A stretch of 12,851 nt of DNA from Actinomycetota bacterium (GCA_019347595.1 JAHWLA010000053.1:1-12851), one strand, 5' to 3'. Shown: positions 6,076-12,851, counted from the stretch's first letter. The notes: generated from the sequence alone by a model not told the origin. Translations and numbers: made by a program.

Positions 6076-7090
6076 TCAGCGCGAGCGCGGCCAAGGCGAC
6101 GGCCATGGCCACCAGGCCCGCGGCCAGGATGCCGACCAGCAGGGAGATGCCCAGGAGGGCGAGTCCCGACCGCACGCGGTGGACCGGGGCTTCGACGGCA
6201 GCCCGGGCGGCCGGGCGCGATTCGTGCCTGGCGGGTGGCGGAGCCGGTTGCTGACGCGTGGGCGGGGCCGGTGCGGGGGCCGGGGGCACGGGCGGGATCG
6301 CTTGCCTGGGCGCGGCGGCACTCGGTGAGACGGGCGGCGTCAGCACCCCGGTGGGCCGAGGCGGATCGGTGCGGTCGCTGTGGGCGGGGCGGGGCGGCGC
6401 ACTCGGCGGCGTGGGGGCAGCCGCAGCCGCGTCGGGATCGGGGCGAGTCCACGGCGTGGACGGCGTGGACCGCGCGGCCGGAGAGGCGGGCGGTCCGGCC
6501 CCGGCGTCCGCCGGTCGCGGAGATGCGGCGGGACCCGAGCGTGCCTCGGGAGGCGTGGGCGCGGCTGGGGCGGCACGGTTCGCGGGGTCCGAGCGGGCTT
6601 CCGGTGCCGACGGTGCCGCGGGTGCCGCCGAGGTGGAGGGCGCCGCGGGGGCCGAGAGGCCGTCGGAACCCAAGCGGCCGGCGGGAGCTTCCGGCGCCGC
6701 GGGCCCCGCGGGCGGACGTGCCGTCGGTGCGTTCGGCGCGGCGGTCGCAGCAGGCGGCTCGGCCGGCGGGCCCGCGGGGGCCGGAGGGCGAGTCGCCGTG
6801 GCGGGTTCGGACGCAGGAGCGGTCGGCGGGCTGGGGGGTGCGGGTGTGGACGGCTCTGCCGGTGGACGGGCGTCGGACGTTGTCGGCGCCGGTTCACGCC
6901 GCTCGCCATCACCCTCCCGCGGTCCCGAGTACATAGCCCCCGGATTCGGGGGGCTATGTACTCGGGACGCGGGGGTCTCGTCGGTGCGCGGGGGGACGCG
7001 GGTGGTCTCGATCCACGCCTGCCATTCCTCGGCCGTCCACTCCAGGACCGGCTTGGCGTCGAGGTCGGGCGGCTCGTCCGGGGGCGTCAT
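6059..7090 (-). CDS. Pro/Ala-rich protein with C-terminal membrane anchor
   Basis: 343 aa, no named family recognised. The N-terminus (MTPPDEPPDLDAKPVLEWTAEEWQAWIETTR) is an ordinary acidic, Trp-rich segment and looks like a short conserved motif. Residues of about 60-305 are a low-complexity Pro/Ala/Ser/Thr/Arg region, presumably disordered. The C-terminus has one strong hydrophobic helix (SGLALLGISLLVGILAAGLVAMAVALAALAL, about 308-338) followed by KRAVG, which fits a tail-anchored topology with the long region in the cytoplasm. Codon third positions are G/C-rich in this frame. A 47-nt hairpin repeat (6922-6968) is read in frame as residues 41-57 (SRVHSPPNPGAMYSG in the middle), which is odd and may be an insertion. 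No clear ribosome binding site precedes the ATG. It is divergent from the PDZ-Lon gene and ends in the convergent terminator. Moderate confidence, because G/C-rich low-complexity DNA is open in several frames; the N-terminal motif and terminal helix decide for this one. Confidence 0.65.
   Translation of the reverse strand: MTPPDEPPDLDAKPVLEWTAEEWQAWIETTRVPPRTDETPASRVHSPPNPGAMYSGPREGDGERREPAPTTSDARPPAEPSTPAPPSPPTAPASEPATATRPPAPAGPPAEPPAATAAPNAPTARPPAGPAAPEAPAGRLGSDGLSAPAAPSTSAAPAAPSAPEARSDPANRAAPAAPTPPEARSGPAASPRPADAGAGPPASPAARSTPSTPWTRPDPDAAAAAPTPPSAPPRPAHSDRTDPPRPTGVLTPPVSPSAAAPRQAIPPVPPAPAPAPPTRQQPAPPPARHESRPAARAAVEAPVHRVRSGLALLGISLLVGILAAGLVAMAVALAALALKRAVG
6922..6968. repeat. 47-nt hairpin element, copy 1 (inside Pro-rich gene)
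   Basis: A perfect 20-bp stem with a 7-nt loop GGATTCG. The arms begin GTCCCGAGTACATAGC and end GCTATGTACTCGGGAC. It matches copy 2 (8318-8364) in the same orientation at 39 of 47 positions without gaps: the outer 16 nt on each side are nearly identical, the loop core CGGATTC is shared, and the stem tips differ. It lies wholly inside the reading frame of the minus-strand Pro-rich gene. This looks like a dispersed REP-like or terminator-like repeat family. Confidence 0.85.
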
Positions 7091-7097
7091 GCGCGAG

Positions 7098-7113
7098 CGT
7101 GCCGCACGGCACG
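7098..7113. promoter_or_regulatory. Short dyad in the divergent intergenic region
   Basis: CGTGCCG-CA-CGGCACG is a perfect 7-bp inverted repeat with a 2-nt centre. It lies 7 nt upstream of the minus-strand Pro-rich gene start and about 110 nt upstream of the PDZ-Lon start. Position and symmetry suit a repressor operator serving either divergent gene, but in such G/C-rich DNA it could be chance. The rest of 7091-7222 shows no convincing -10/-35 pair. Confidence 0.3.
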
Positions 7114-7222
7114 GCTACGGGGTGGTTCCATGGCAGGCTGTCCGGCACACCGGTTGCGGCCATCCGGCCCACCCGCCGGCATCCCGAAGAGGCAAGTCAC
7201 GGACGTGGACACGATCGACGCG

Positions 7223-8332
7223 ATGGTAGTGCCCGGCCCCGGCTCGGGCGCGCCATCGAACGGCGCCCCGCCGCCCGTCCCTCCGGCCCCGCCCCCGCTG
7301 CACCCGCTGGTCATGCGGTTTTGGTGGGTCCTGCCGATCCTGCTCGCCGTCGTCACCCTCGGCGTCGTCCTCAACACCGACCTGCCCTACTACGCCATCG
7401 CCCCCGGCGACGCCCGGGAGGTCGACGAGCTCATCGACGTCGCCCAGGACCGCCTCCATCCCGCCTCCGGCGAGGTCTATCTGGCCACCGTCTCGCTCCA
7501 GCAGGTCAAGCCGCTCGGCGCCATCCGGGGCTGGCTCGACGGCGAGATCGACGTCGTCCCCGAGGAGCGCATCCTCGGCACCACCCCGCCCGACGAGTAC
7601 CGCGACGAGAACCGCCGCCTCATGGAGGACTCGCAGCAGACGGCGATCATCGTGGCGCTGCGCCAGTTGGGCTACGACGTCCCCGAACAGGGCAAGGGTG
7701 CGCTGGTGGTGGAGGTGGCCGAGGGCTCGCCCGCCGCCGGGCGCCTCGACGTGGGCGACACCATCACGGCCGTCGACGGCGTGCCCACCATGCTCGTGCA
7801 GGAGGCCGTCGACCGCATCCGCGCCCACCAGCCGGGGGAGACGGCCCGCTTGCAAATCGTCGACCCGGAGGGCGTCACCCGGGTCGAGGAGGTCCGCCTG
7901 GCGGACCGGGAGGGCCGCGCCTTCCTCGGCGTCCTGATGCGGACCAAGGACCGCGACTTCCGCCTGCCCTTCGAGGTGAAGATCGACGCGGGCGCCATCG
8001 GAGGGCCGTCGGCGGGCCTGGCCTTCACCCTCGGCCTCATCGACCAGCTCTCGCCCGGGGAGCTCACCGGCGGCAAGAAGGTGGCTGTGACCGGCACCAT
8101 CGACATGGACGGCGAGGTGGGCGACGTCGGCGGCGTGGCCCAGAAGACGGCCGCCGTGCGGTCCGAAGGTGCGCAGTACTTTCTCGTGCCCCCCGGGGAG
8201 TACAAGACAGCCCGCGCCCACGCCGGCAAGCGTCTCGAGGTGATCCGAGTGGCGACCCTCGACGACGCCATCGCCGCCCTGGGCCGCATCGGCGGCGACA
8301 TCGCCCCCGCCACCCGCGTCCGGAGTACATAG
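7223..8332 (+). CDS. ylbL: Membrane-anchored PDZ and Lon-type (S16) protease, YlbL family
   Basis: 369 aa. A short Pro-rich cytoplasmic N-terminus is followed by one membrane helix (about residues 31-50, FWWVLPILLAVVTLGVVL). The extracytoplasmic part opens with PYYAIAPGDAREVDELI, typical of YlbL proteins. A PDZ domain follows at about 157-215 (GALVVEVAEGSPAAGRLDVGDTITAVDGV). The C-terminal S16 domain has the Ser-Lys dyad: Ser263 in GAIGGPSAGLAFTLGLID and Lys308 in GEVGDVGGVAQKTAAV, 45 residues apart as expected. No AAA+ domain is present, as usual for this family. The likely role is processing of membrane or secreted proteins (family knowledge). ATG 7223 was chosen; GTG 7205, 12 nt after a weak AGAGG, would add 6 residues and is a fair alternative. 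The stop codon TAG (8330-8332) lies inside hairpin element copy 2, so the last residues RVRST are encoded by the repeat or its edge. Confidence 0.92.
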   Translation: MVVPGPGSGAPSNGAPPPVPPAPPPLHPLVMRFWWVLPILLAVVTLGVVLNTDLPYYAIAPGDAREVDELIDVAQDRLHPASGEVYLATVSLQQVKPLGAIRGWLDGEIDVVPEERILGTTPPDEYRDENRRLMEDSQQTAIIVALRQLGYDVPEQGKGALVVEVAEGSPAAGRLDVGDTITAVDGVPTMLVQEAVDRIRAHQPGETARLQIVDPEGVTRVEEVRLADREGRAFLGVLMRTKDRDFRLPFEVKIDAGAIGGPSAGLAFTLGLIDQLSPGELTGGKKVAVTGTIDMDGEVGDVGGVAQKTAAVRSEGAQYFLVPPGEYKTARAHAGKRLEVIRVATLDDAIAALGRIGGDIAPATRVRST

Positions 8333-8364
8333 CGTGCGGATTCCGAACGCTATGTACTCGGGAC
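8318..8364. repeat. 47-nt hairpin element, copy 2 (between PDZ-Lon and kinase genes)
   Basis: The arms GTCCGGAGTACATAGC (8318-8333) and GCTATGTACTCGGGAC (8349-8364) pair with one mismatch (8322/8360), and the stem continues into GTGCGG/CCGAAC with one further mismatch. Compared with copy 1, two stem pairs are replaced by other pairs on both sides (C-G to G-C and C-G to T-A). It carries the stop codon of the PDZ-Lon gene and ends 21 nt before the kinase ATG, filling most of that gap. It probably acts as terminator or partial terminator between the two genes (inference). Confidence 0.85.
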
Positions 8365-8385
8365 AAGGGGCCGATAAGTAGGCGT

Positions 8386-10941
8386 ATGTCTGCTTCGGCC
8401 GCCCAGTTCGAGTTCGCTGCCGAGTTCGTGACGTTCCTGGCGGCTGCCGCCGGGCTCGCGCTCGTGCTCCTGCGTGGCGAGCTGGTGGCGCGGCCGCTCG
8501 CCTCTCGTGGCGTCCTCGGGGCCGGTTTCCTCGCCCTCGCCGTGGCCGCCTTCGTCCACGGGTCCCGGCTCATCGAGGCGGGCGACGACCCCCTCGTCCT
8601 GGGCCTTCGAGGCGCCGGCGTGGCTGCCGTGGCCCTCGGCTCCCTGCCGTGGTGCGCGGGCCGCACATCGCGCCGCTTGCTGTCGGTCGGCATCGCGGGA
8701 ACGGCGGCCTCGGTAGTGGCCGAGGCGGCGGACGCCACGGGCAACATCGCCGAAGGGTTCCTGGTCATCGGGGCCGTCGGCATCGGCGCCTCGGTCCTGG
8801 CCGCCAGCCGTCGCTCCGTCGCCGCCCGGGTGGCCGCCAGCGCGGCGGGCGCTCTCCTGCTCGTCGTCCTCATGCTGTCGGTGGCACTGTCGGCCGTCCT
8901 CTCCAACACCATCGAGGACCAGGAGCTGTCGCGGCTCGACGCCCAGGCCCGTTCCGAGGCCGCCTTCGCCCAGCGGGAGACGACGCCCCGGCTGGCCGAG
9001 GCCAAGATCGTCGCCGTCAGTCTGGCCACCCAGCGGCCCCAGCAGCTCATCGACATCACCGGGCCCACCGAGGGCAACGTCAACGACGCCCTCAGCACAC
9101 TGGCGACCAACTACTTCGTGGGGACCGCCCTCGCCTTCGTCGCCCCCGGGCCCGAGGTGCTCGGCGCCCACGGCGTCGACCCGGCCACAGCCATCGCCCT
9201 GGCCGGCTCCGACGTCGTGCGCGAGGCGCTCCGCACGCAGCTCCCGGCGGGCTCCGTCGAGCTGGTCGCCGGTGAGGCCTACGCGGTGGCCGCCTCGCCC
9301 GCCCGCCTGTCGGTGCCCGGCCAGCCCCCGCGCTTCCTCGGCGTGGCCGTCGCCGTCTCGCACCTCGACCGCTCGTACCTCGACATCCGCTCCAGCGAGG
9401 ACGAGTCCCTCTCGCTGGCGCTGGTCGACACCGACAGCATCGTGGCCCAGTACGGCGCCCAGCCCCCGTCGTCGGTCGTCCTACCGCTGGCCGAGGAGGT
9501 CATCGTCACCGGCGAGCCCCGCTCGGTCGTCAGCGAGACCCGCTTCGTCGCCATCCGACCGGTCCGCACCGCGGACGACCGCCGTATCCTCGCCATGGTC
9601 GCCTCCACCCCGACCGCCGTGGTCGCCGACTCCCGCGACCGCCTGTTCCGCACGCTGTTCGTCATCGCCCTGGGCGGCACCCTGCTCGCCCTCCTCCTGG
9701 CCTCGGTGGTGGGCGAGCGCATCGGCGCCAACCTGCGCCGCCTGACCCGGGCGGCCGAGGGCATCCAGCGGGGCGACCTCGGCGTGCGAGCCGAGATCGC
9801 CAGCGACGACGAGACCGGTGTCCTCGGCTCCGCCTTCGACTCCATGGCCCACTCCATCGAGGAGAAGACCGAGGCCGAGATCCGCCTGCGCAGCCGCCTG
9901 GAGGCCGTCGTGGCGGGCATGGGCGAGGCACTCGTCGCCGTCGACGCCGAGGGCCGCATCACCGACTTCAACCAGGCGGCCGAGGAGCTCCTGGGCGTGA
10001 CGGCGGCGTCTGTCCGCGACCGCTCGGTCGACCAGGTCGTCGACCTCACGGCCGACGATCACAGCGACCTCGGCGCTCGCCTGGCCCGCCTGTCGCCCAC
10101 CCGCTGGACCACAGAGGGGTGGGTGGAGCACGACGACGGCACGCGCATCCCGGTGTCGGTGCTGGGCGGCCCCCTGCGCGAGGCGGGCGGCGAGATGGCG
10201 GGCGCGGTGTTCGTGCTGCGCGACCTGCGCAAGGAGCGCGAGGTCGAGCAGATGAAGACCGAGTTCCTGTCGCGCATCGGCCACGAGCTGCGCACCCCGC
10301 TGACCGGGATCATGGGCTACGCCGACCTGCTCACCCGCAAGGACGTCCCGGCCGAGCGCGCCCGCCAGTGGCACACCGAGATCCTCAAGCAGTCCAAGGC
10401 GCTGTTCCGGATCGTGCAGATGCTGGAGTTCTTCGCCTCCGCCAGCGCGGGCCGGGTGATGCTCCGCCCGGAGATGCTCGAAGTGCGTGCGGTCGTGGAC
10501 GACGTGGTGAAGCGGTGGAGCGATCGGGTCGACGGCAGCCGAGCCATCTCCCGCCGGGTAAGCCGCGGCGTGCCGCCCGTCGTCGTCGACCGCCGCTGGT
10601 TGACGCTGAGCCTCGACGAGCTGCTCGACAACGCCGTGAAGTTCTCGCCCGAGGGCGGCAAGATCACGGTGACGGCCACCGCGGTCGGCGGCGGGGTCGA
10701 GCTGGCCGTGATCGACCGGGGCAAGGGCATGACGCCCGCGGAGCAGGATCTGGCCTTCGCCGACTTCGTGCAGGGCGACACCTCCGACACCCGCAGCTTC
10801 GGCGGCCTCGGCCTCGGCCTGTCCCTCGTGCAGCGGGTGGCGGAGGCCCACGGCGGGTCGGTGTCCGTTATGTCCGAGCCAGGAAAAGGTTCCCGTTTCT
10901 CTATCTATCTCCCAGGTGTGCCGATAGAGAAGAAGCGATGA
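8386..10941 (+). CDS. Multi-domain membrane sensor histidine kinase
   Basis: 851 aa. The N-terminal 175 residues hold about six or seven hydrophobic helices (a MASE-like membrane sensor). An extracytoplasmic region of about 245 residues follows (starting near NTIEDQELSRLDAQARSEA). Then come a membrane helix (about 424-445), HAMP (ERIGANLRRLTRAAEGIQRGDL), PAS (about 505-610, VVAGMGEALVAVDAEGRITDFN), HisKA with phospho-acceptor His633 in SRIGHELRTPLTGIMGYADLL, and HATPase_c. The ATP-site motifs are intact: N-box DELLDNAVKFSPEGG (Asn749), G1 DRGKGM (777-782) and G2 GGLGLGLSL (806-814). The kinase should autophosphorylate and pass phosphate to a response regulator, none of which is in the window. 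ATG 8386 has no strong ribosome binding site; GATAAGTAGGCGT just upstream may be a leaderless-type promoter. The frame is open far upstream, but that part overlaps the PDZ-Lon gene. The stop overlaps the FecR-like gene start by 4 nt (ATGA). Confidence 0.93.
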   Translation: MSASAAQFEFAAEFVTFLAAAAGLALVLLRGELVARPLASRGVLGAGFLALAVAAFVHGSRLIEAGDDPLVLGLRGAGVAAVALGSLPWCAGRTSRRLLSVGIAGTAASVVAEAADATGNIAEGFLVIGAVGIGASVLAASRRSVAARVAASAAGALLLVVLMLSVALSAVLSNTIEDQELSRLDAQARSEAAFAQRETTPRLAEAKIVAVSLATQRPQQLIDITGPTEGNVNDALSTLATNYFVGTALAFVAPGPEVLGAHGVDPATAIALAGSDVVREALRTQLPAGSVELVAGEAYAVAASPARLSVPGQPPRFLGVAVAVSHLDRSYLDIRSSEDESLSLALVDTDSIVAQYGAQPPSSVVLPLAEEVIVTGEPRSVVSETRFVAIRPVRTADDRRILAMVASTPTAVVADSRDRLFRTLFVIALGGTLLALLLASVVGERIGANLRRLTRAAEGIQRGDLGVRAEIASDDETGVLGSAFDSMAHSIEEKTEAEIRLRSRLEAVVAGMGEALVAVDAEGRITDFNQAAEELLGVTAASVRDRSVDQVVDLTADDHSDLGARLARLSPTRWTTEGWVEHDDGTRIPVSVLGGPLREAGGEMAGAVFVLRDLRKEREVEQMKTEFLSRIGHELRTPLTGIMGYADLLTRKDVPAERARQWHTEILKQSKALFRIVQMLEFFASASAGRVMLRPEMLEVRAVVDDVVKRWSDRVDGSRAISRRVSRGVPPVVVDRRWLTLSLDELLDNAVKFSPEGGKITVTATAVGGGVELAVIDRGKGMTPAEQDLAFADFVQGDTSDTRSFGGLGLGLSLVQRVAEAHGGSVSVMSEPGKGSRFSIYLPGVPIEKKR

Positions 10942-12164
10942 GACGTCCGCTCGCCATGGGACTCGTCGTCGGCCTTCTGGCCGTCGGCGCCGCCGGGTGC
11001 AACCGCGACACGCTGCGCCCCGGTGAAGCGCGCCTCACGGTCACCGGGCGGGCGCTCGTCGGCAAGACGGACGGCGCGCTGGAACCGGTCTCCGGGACGA
11101 CACGTGTTCGCGACGGCGACCGGGTGAAGCTGATCGAGGGGACGGCCGAGGTCGAGGCCCCGGGCCGCACGTACGAGCTGCGCTGCCGGGGTGACCGGTG
11201 TGCGGACGGCTCCGACCTCCGCATCGCCTCCCGACCCACGCTGCTCAACGGCGACCTGCTCGTGACGACCGACGGCGCCCCCGTGGTGGTGGAGGCGGCC
11301 GGGTCACAGGTCGAGGTCAACGGCACGGCGCGCGTGTCGCGCTCGCTGGCCGTGTCCGCCGTCGCCTACCGCGGCGACGTGGTCCTGCGTTCGGGAGGCC
11401 GGCCGTTCACCGTGCCCGCCCTGCGCCAGGCCGCCGTGCCCGCCCGTGGCGTGCTGCCCACCACCGCCCCGCCCCTCGCCTACGACGAGGACGACCAGTG
11501 GGACCGCCGCCTGCTGGGCCAGGCGATCGCGTTCGGCCGCGAGCTCGAAGCCCGTAGCCACGCCTTCGGCGCCAGCCTCCGGGCAGGCGAGGGCACGACC
11601 GCCGGCTTCTATCGCCAGGTGCTCCCCGCCCTCGACGGCGAGTCGTCGTTCGACGCCGCTCTCCTGCGCCCGGCCCGCCCGGCAGGGGAGACGCTCGTCG
11701 GCGCGGTCATCGCCGTGAAGGGCGAGCACGCCTCGTTCACCGAGCGGTGGCGGCGCATCTTCTCCTTCCGCGACGAGGGCGCCGCCTGGGGCCTGGTGGC
11801 GCTCGACCAAGCGGTCAGCGAGGGGGCGGCGCTGGTGCGCGAGCTCGATGTCGCCATCGGCCGGGCACCGCTCCAGTTCGCAGCCGCTCCGGCATCCGAC
11901 AGCGGCTCGTCCGGCGGGGGCACCACCACGGCGACCACGCTGCCTGCGGGCGGCGGCAGCGGCGGCAGCGGTGGAGGCGGCGGTAGCCGGCCGCGTCCCA
12001 ACGGCCCGTCGACCACCACCACCACGCAGCCCCCCTCCACCACGCCGACCACCCAGCCGCCGGGGCCGATCCCGCCCCCACCGGAAACCGGGCTGCCCGC
12101 CGATCCGGTGGTGTTGCCGCTGGTCGAGCCGACCGTCGACACCCTCAACGGCCTGCTGCCCTAA
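10938..12164 (+). CDS. FecR-like lipoprotein
   Basis: 408 aa. The signal peptide MRRPLAMGLVVGLLAVGAAGC ends in a lipobox at Cys21, so it should be anchored outside the membrane. Residues of about 30-165 resemble a FecR domain: TGTT-type opening (VSGTTRVRDGDRVKLIEGTAEVEAPGRTYELR), then LLNGDLLVTTDGAPVVVEAAGSQVEVNGTARVSRSLAVSAVAYRGDVVLRSG and a final strand-like segment. Cys83 and Cys88 could form a disulfide. A helical middle part (about 185-315) is of unknown type. The tail is disordered: Gly/Ser-rich (about 325-350), then Thr/Pro-rich, ending PPPPETGLPADPVVLPLVEPTVDTLNGLLP. FecR proteins usually regulate ECF sigma factors; here the gene is translationally coupled (ATGA at 10938-10941) to a histidine kinase, so it may be the kinase's accessory sensor (inference). 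The FecR assignment rests on pattern only and is moderate. Confidence 0.8.
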   Translation: MRRPLAMGLVVGLLAVGAAGCNRDTLRPGEARLTVTGRALVGKTDGALEPVSGTTRVRDGDRVKLIEGTAEVEAPGRTYELRCRGDRCADGSDLRIASRPTLLNGDLLVTTDGAPVVVEAAGSQVEVNGTARVSRSLAVSAVAYRGDVVLRSGGRPFTVPALRQAAVPARGVLPTTAPPLAYDEDDQWDRRLLGQAIAFGRELEARSHAFGASLRAGEGTTAGFYRQVLPALDGESSFDAALLRPARPAGETLVGAVIAVKGEHASFTERWRRIFSFRDEGAAWGLVALDQAVSEGAALVRELDVAIGRAPLQFAAAPASDSGSSGGGTTTATTLPAGGGSGGSGGGGGSRPRPNGPSTTTTTQPPSTTPTTQPPGPIPPPPETGLPADPVVLPLVEPTVDTLNGLLP

Positions 12165-12195
12165 GACGATCCTCGAAGCGAGTCCCCGCGGCTCG

Positions 12196-12207
12196 TAGGC
12201 TGCCCAC
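12196..12207 (+). promoter_or_regulatory. Leaderless-type promoter of the DivIVA-domain gene
   Basis: TAGGCT (12196-12201) fits the actinobacterial -10 pattern TANNNT and is followed by exactly 6 nt before the ATG. Transcription would therefore start at or next to the start codon. CTCGAA (12172-12177) with an 18-nt spacer is a possible weak -35. No Shine-Dalgarno sequence is present, which supports a leaderless mRNA. The promoter lies in the 43-nt gap after the FecR-like gene. Confidence 0.6.
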
Positions 12208-12851
12208 ATGCCGGAGCTGTCGCCCGACGAGGTGACCGCGCACACGTTCCCCACGTCGTTCCGCGGTTTCGATCCAGGCGAGGTGAAGGCGTACCTGGCC
12301 CGCGTCGCCGAGCGCCTCCGCGTGGCCGAGGAACGCGCCGAGGACCTCGCCCGCAAGCTGGCCGACGCCGAGGAGCGGGCGGCCCATCCGGAGATGGACG
12401 TCGACACCATCACCAGCGCCTTGGGCGACGAGACGGCCCGCATTTTCCGCAGTGCCCAGGACGCGGCGGCCGACATCCGGGGCAAGGCCGAGGAGAACGT
12501 GGCCCAGTTGCTGCGCGAGGCCTACGAGGAGGCGGGCCGCATCCGGGGCGAGGCGGAGCTGGTGCTGGCCCGGGAGACCGAGGCGGCCGAGACCGCCGCC
12601 GGCGAGATCCGCAGCGCCGCCGAGGCCGATGCCGCCGCCGCGCTGGGGCGGGCGCGCCAGGAGGCCGAGCGGGTGCTGGCCGAGGTGGAGGCCAAGGCCC
12701 GGGGCATGGTGGAGGAGGCGCAGGCCAGCCGCACCAAGATCCTCACCGACCTGGCCCGGCGGCGAAAGCTGGCCCACTCCCAGGTCGAGCAGCTACGGGC
12801 GGGCGGGGAGCGGCTGCTGGAGGCGTACCGCATGGTGCGCACCACACTCGA
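12208..12851 (+). CDS. DivIVA-domain coiled-coil protein (partial, runs off the right edge)
   Basis: 214 residues are visible with no stop before the window ends. The N-terminus MPELSPDEVTAHTFPTSFRGFDPGEVKAYLARVAERL matches the DivIVA N-domain (FPTSFRGFDPGEVKAYL), with the conserved Phe and Arg-Gly of the membrane-curvature-binding turn. From about residue 40 the sequence is an almost unbroken Ala/Glu/Arg heptad-type coiled coil (ERLRVAEERAEDLARKLADAEERAA, then many EAxxxxxEA stretches). DivIVA-family proteins are cytoplasmic, bind the membrane at poles or septum and scaffold cell-wall growth; whether this is Wag31 itself or a shorter relative cannot be decided without the C-terminus. It has its own promoter candidate just upstream, so it need not be part of the kinase operon. 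Confidence 0.88.
   Translation, partial: MPELSPDEVTAHTFPTSFRGFDPGEVKAYLARVAERLRVAEERAEDLARKLADAEERAAHPEMDVDTITSALGDETARIFRSAQDAAADIRGKAEENVAQLLREAYEEAGRIRGEAELVLARETEAAETAAGEIRSAAEADAAAALGRARQEAERVLAEVEAKARGMVEEAQASRTKILTDLARRRKLAHSQVEQLRAGGERLLEAYRMVRTTL

Noticed and set aside
6258..7229. Gly/Ala-rich and Arg-rich open frames on the plus strand opposite the Pro-rich gene
   Set aside because: They are complements of Pro/Ala codons, lack any domain or helix, and would end inside the PDZ-Lon gene. The minus-strand frame has a plausible N-terminal motif, a terminal helix and a terminator.
7099..8385. In-frame upstream extension of the kinase gene over the PDZ-Lon gene
   Set aside because: The extension encodes Arg/Gly/Pro-rich sequence without domain features, while the PDZ-Lon protein in the other frame has intact motifs. 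The kinase membrane domain starts naturally at 8386.
11940..12070. Gly/Ser and Thr/Pro codon repeats in the FecR-like gene as a DNA repeat or CRISPR-like array
   Set aside because: They are short, irregular in-frame low-complexity codons that encode a flexible tail; no regular unit or spacer is present.
12070..12164. PPPETGLP near the C-terminus of the FecR-like lipoprotein as a sortase signal
   Set aside because: It lacks the leading Leu-Pro/Ala, and neither a hydrophobic helix nor a basic tail follows.

Overview
The window reads as chromosomal DNA from a high-GC Gram-positive actinobacterium, most likely an Acidimicrobiia-like lineage (inference; no marker gene here fixes the taxon). Supporting signs are the strong G/C bias at third codon positions, two lipobox lipoproteins, a class E-type sortase, a PDZ-Lon protease of the YlbL family, a DivIVA-domain protein, and start codons that often lack a Shine-Dalgarno sequence. 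No mobile gene, phage gene, tRNA, rRNA or CRISPR array was seen.

Layout. 1-3610 (+): the 3' end of a fatty-acid/aromatic-acid CoA ligase, then livH, livM and a livK-type lipoprotein, i.e. the membrane and binding parts of a branched-chain-amino-acid-type (HAAT) ABC importer next to an acyl-CoA ligase. The ATPase genes are not in view. 3642-3685 is a long hairpin between converging genes. 3684-4292 (-) is a HEAT-repeat protein, starting only 14 bp from a divergent TetR-family regulator (4307-4927, +). 4950-5576 (+) is a membrane-anchored sortase. A perfect 54-bp palindrome follows, then a small protein of unknown function (5705-6028, +). 6059-7090 (-) encodes a Pro/Ala-rich protein with a C-terminal membrane anchor. 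7223-8332 (+) is the PDZ-Lon protease. 8386-10941 (+) is a large membrane histidine kinase, translationally coupled to a FecR-like lipoprotein (10938-12164, +). 12208-12851 (+) is a truncated DivIVA-domain coiled-coil protein with a good leaderless-type promoter.

How the parts may work together. The left third looks like uptake plus CoA-activation of a hydrophobic carboxylic acid. The right half is an envelope theme: sortase, tail-anchored Pro-rich protein, membrane Lon-like protease, a sensor kinase paired with a lipoprotein, and a DivIVA scaffold. The kinase/FecR-like pair is the most suggestive functional unit: FecR proteins normally signal to ECF sigma factors, whereas here the FecR-like domain is stop/start coupled to a histidine kinase with no response regulator in view.

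The most unusual non-coding signal is a pair of related 47-nt hairpin elements (6922-6968 and 8318-8364). They have nearly identical arms but different stem tips in which base pairs have changed together. One is read through in frame inside the Pro-rich protein gene; the other supplies the stop codon of the PDZ-Lon gene. Several other gene ends also carry long perfect dyads without T-tracts, which suggests a common style of gene punctuation in this genome.
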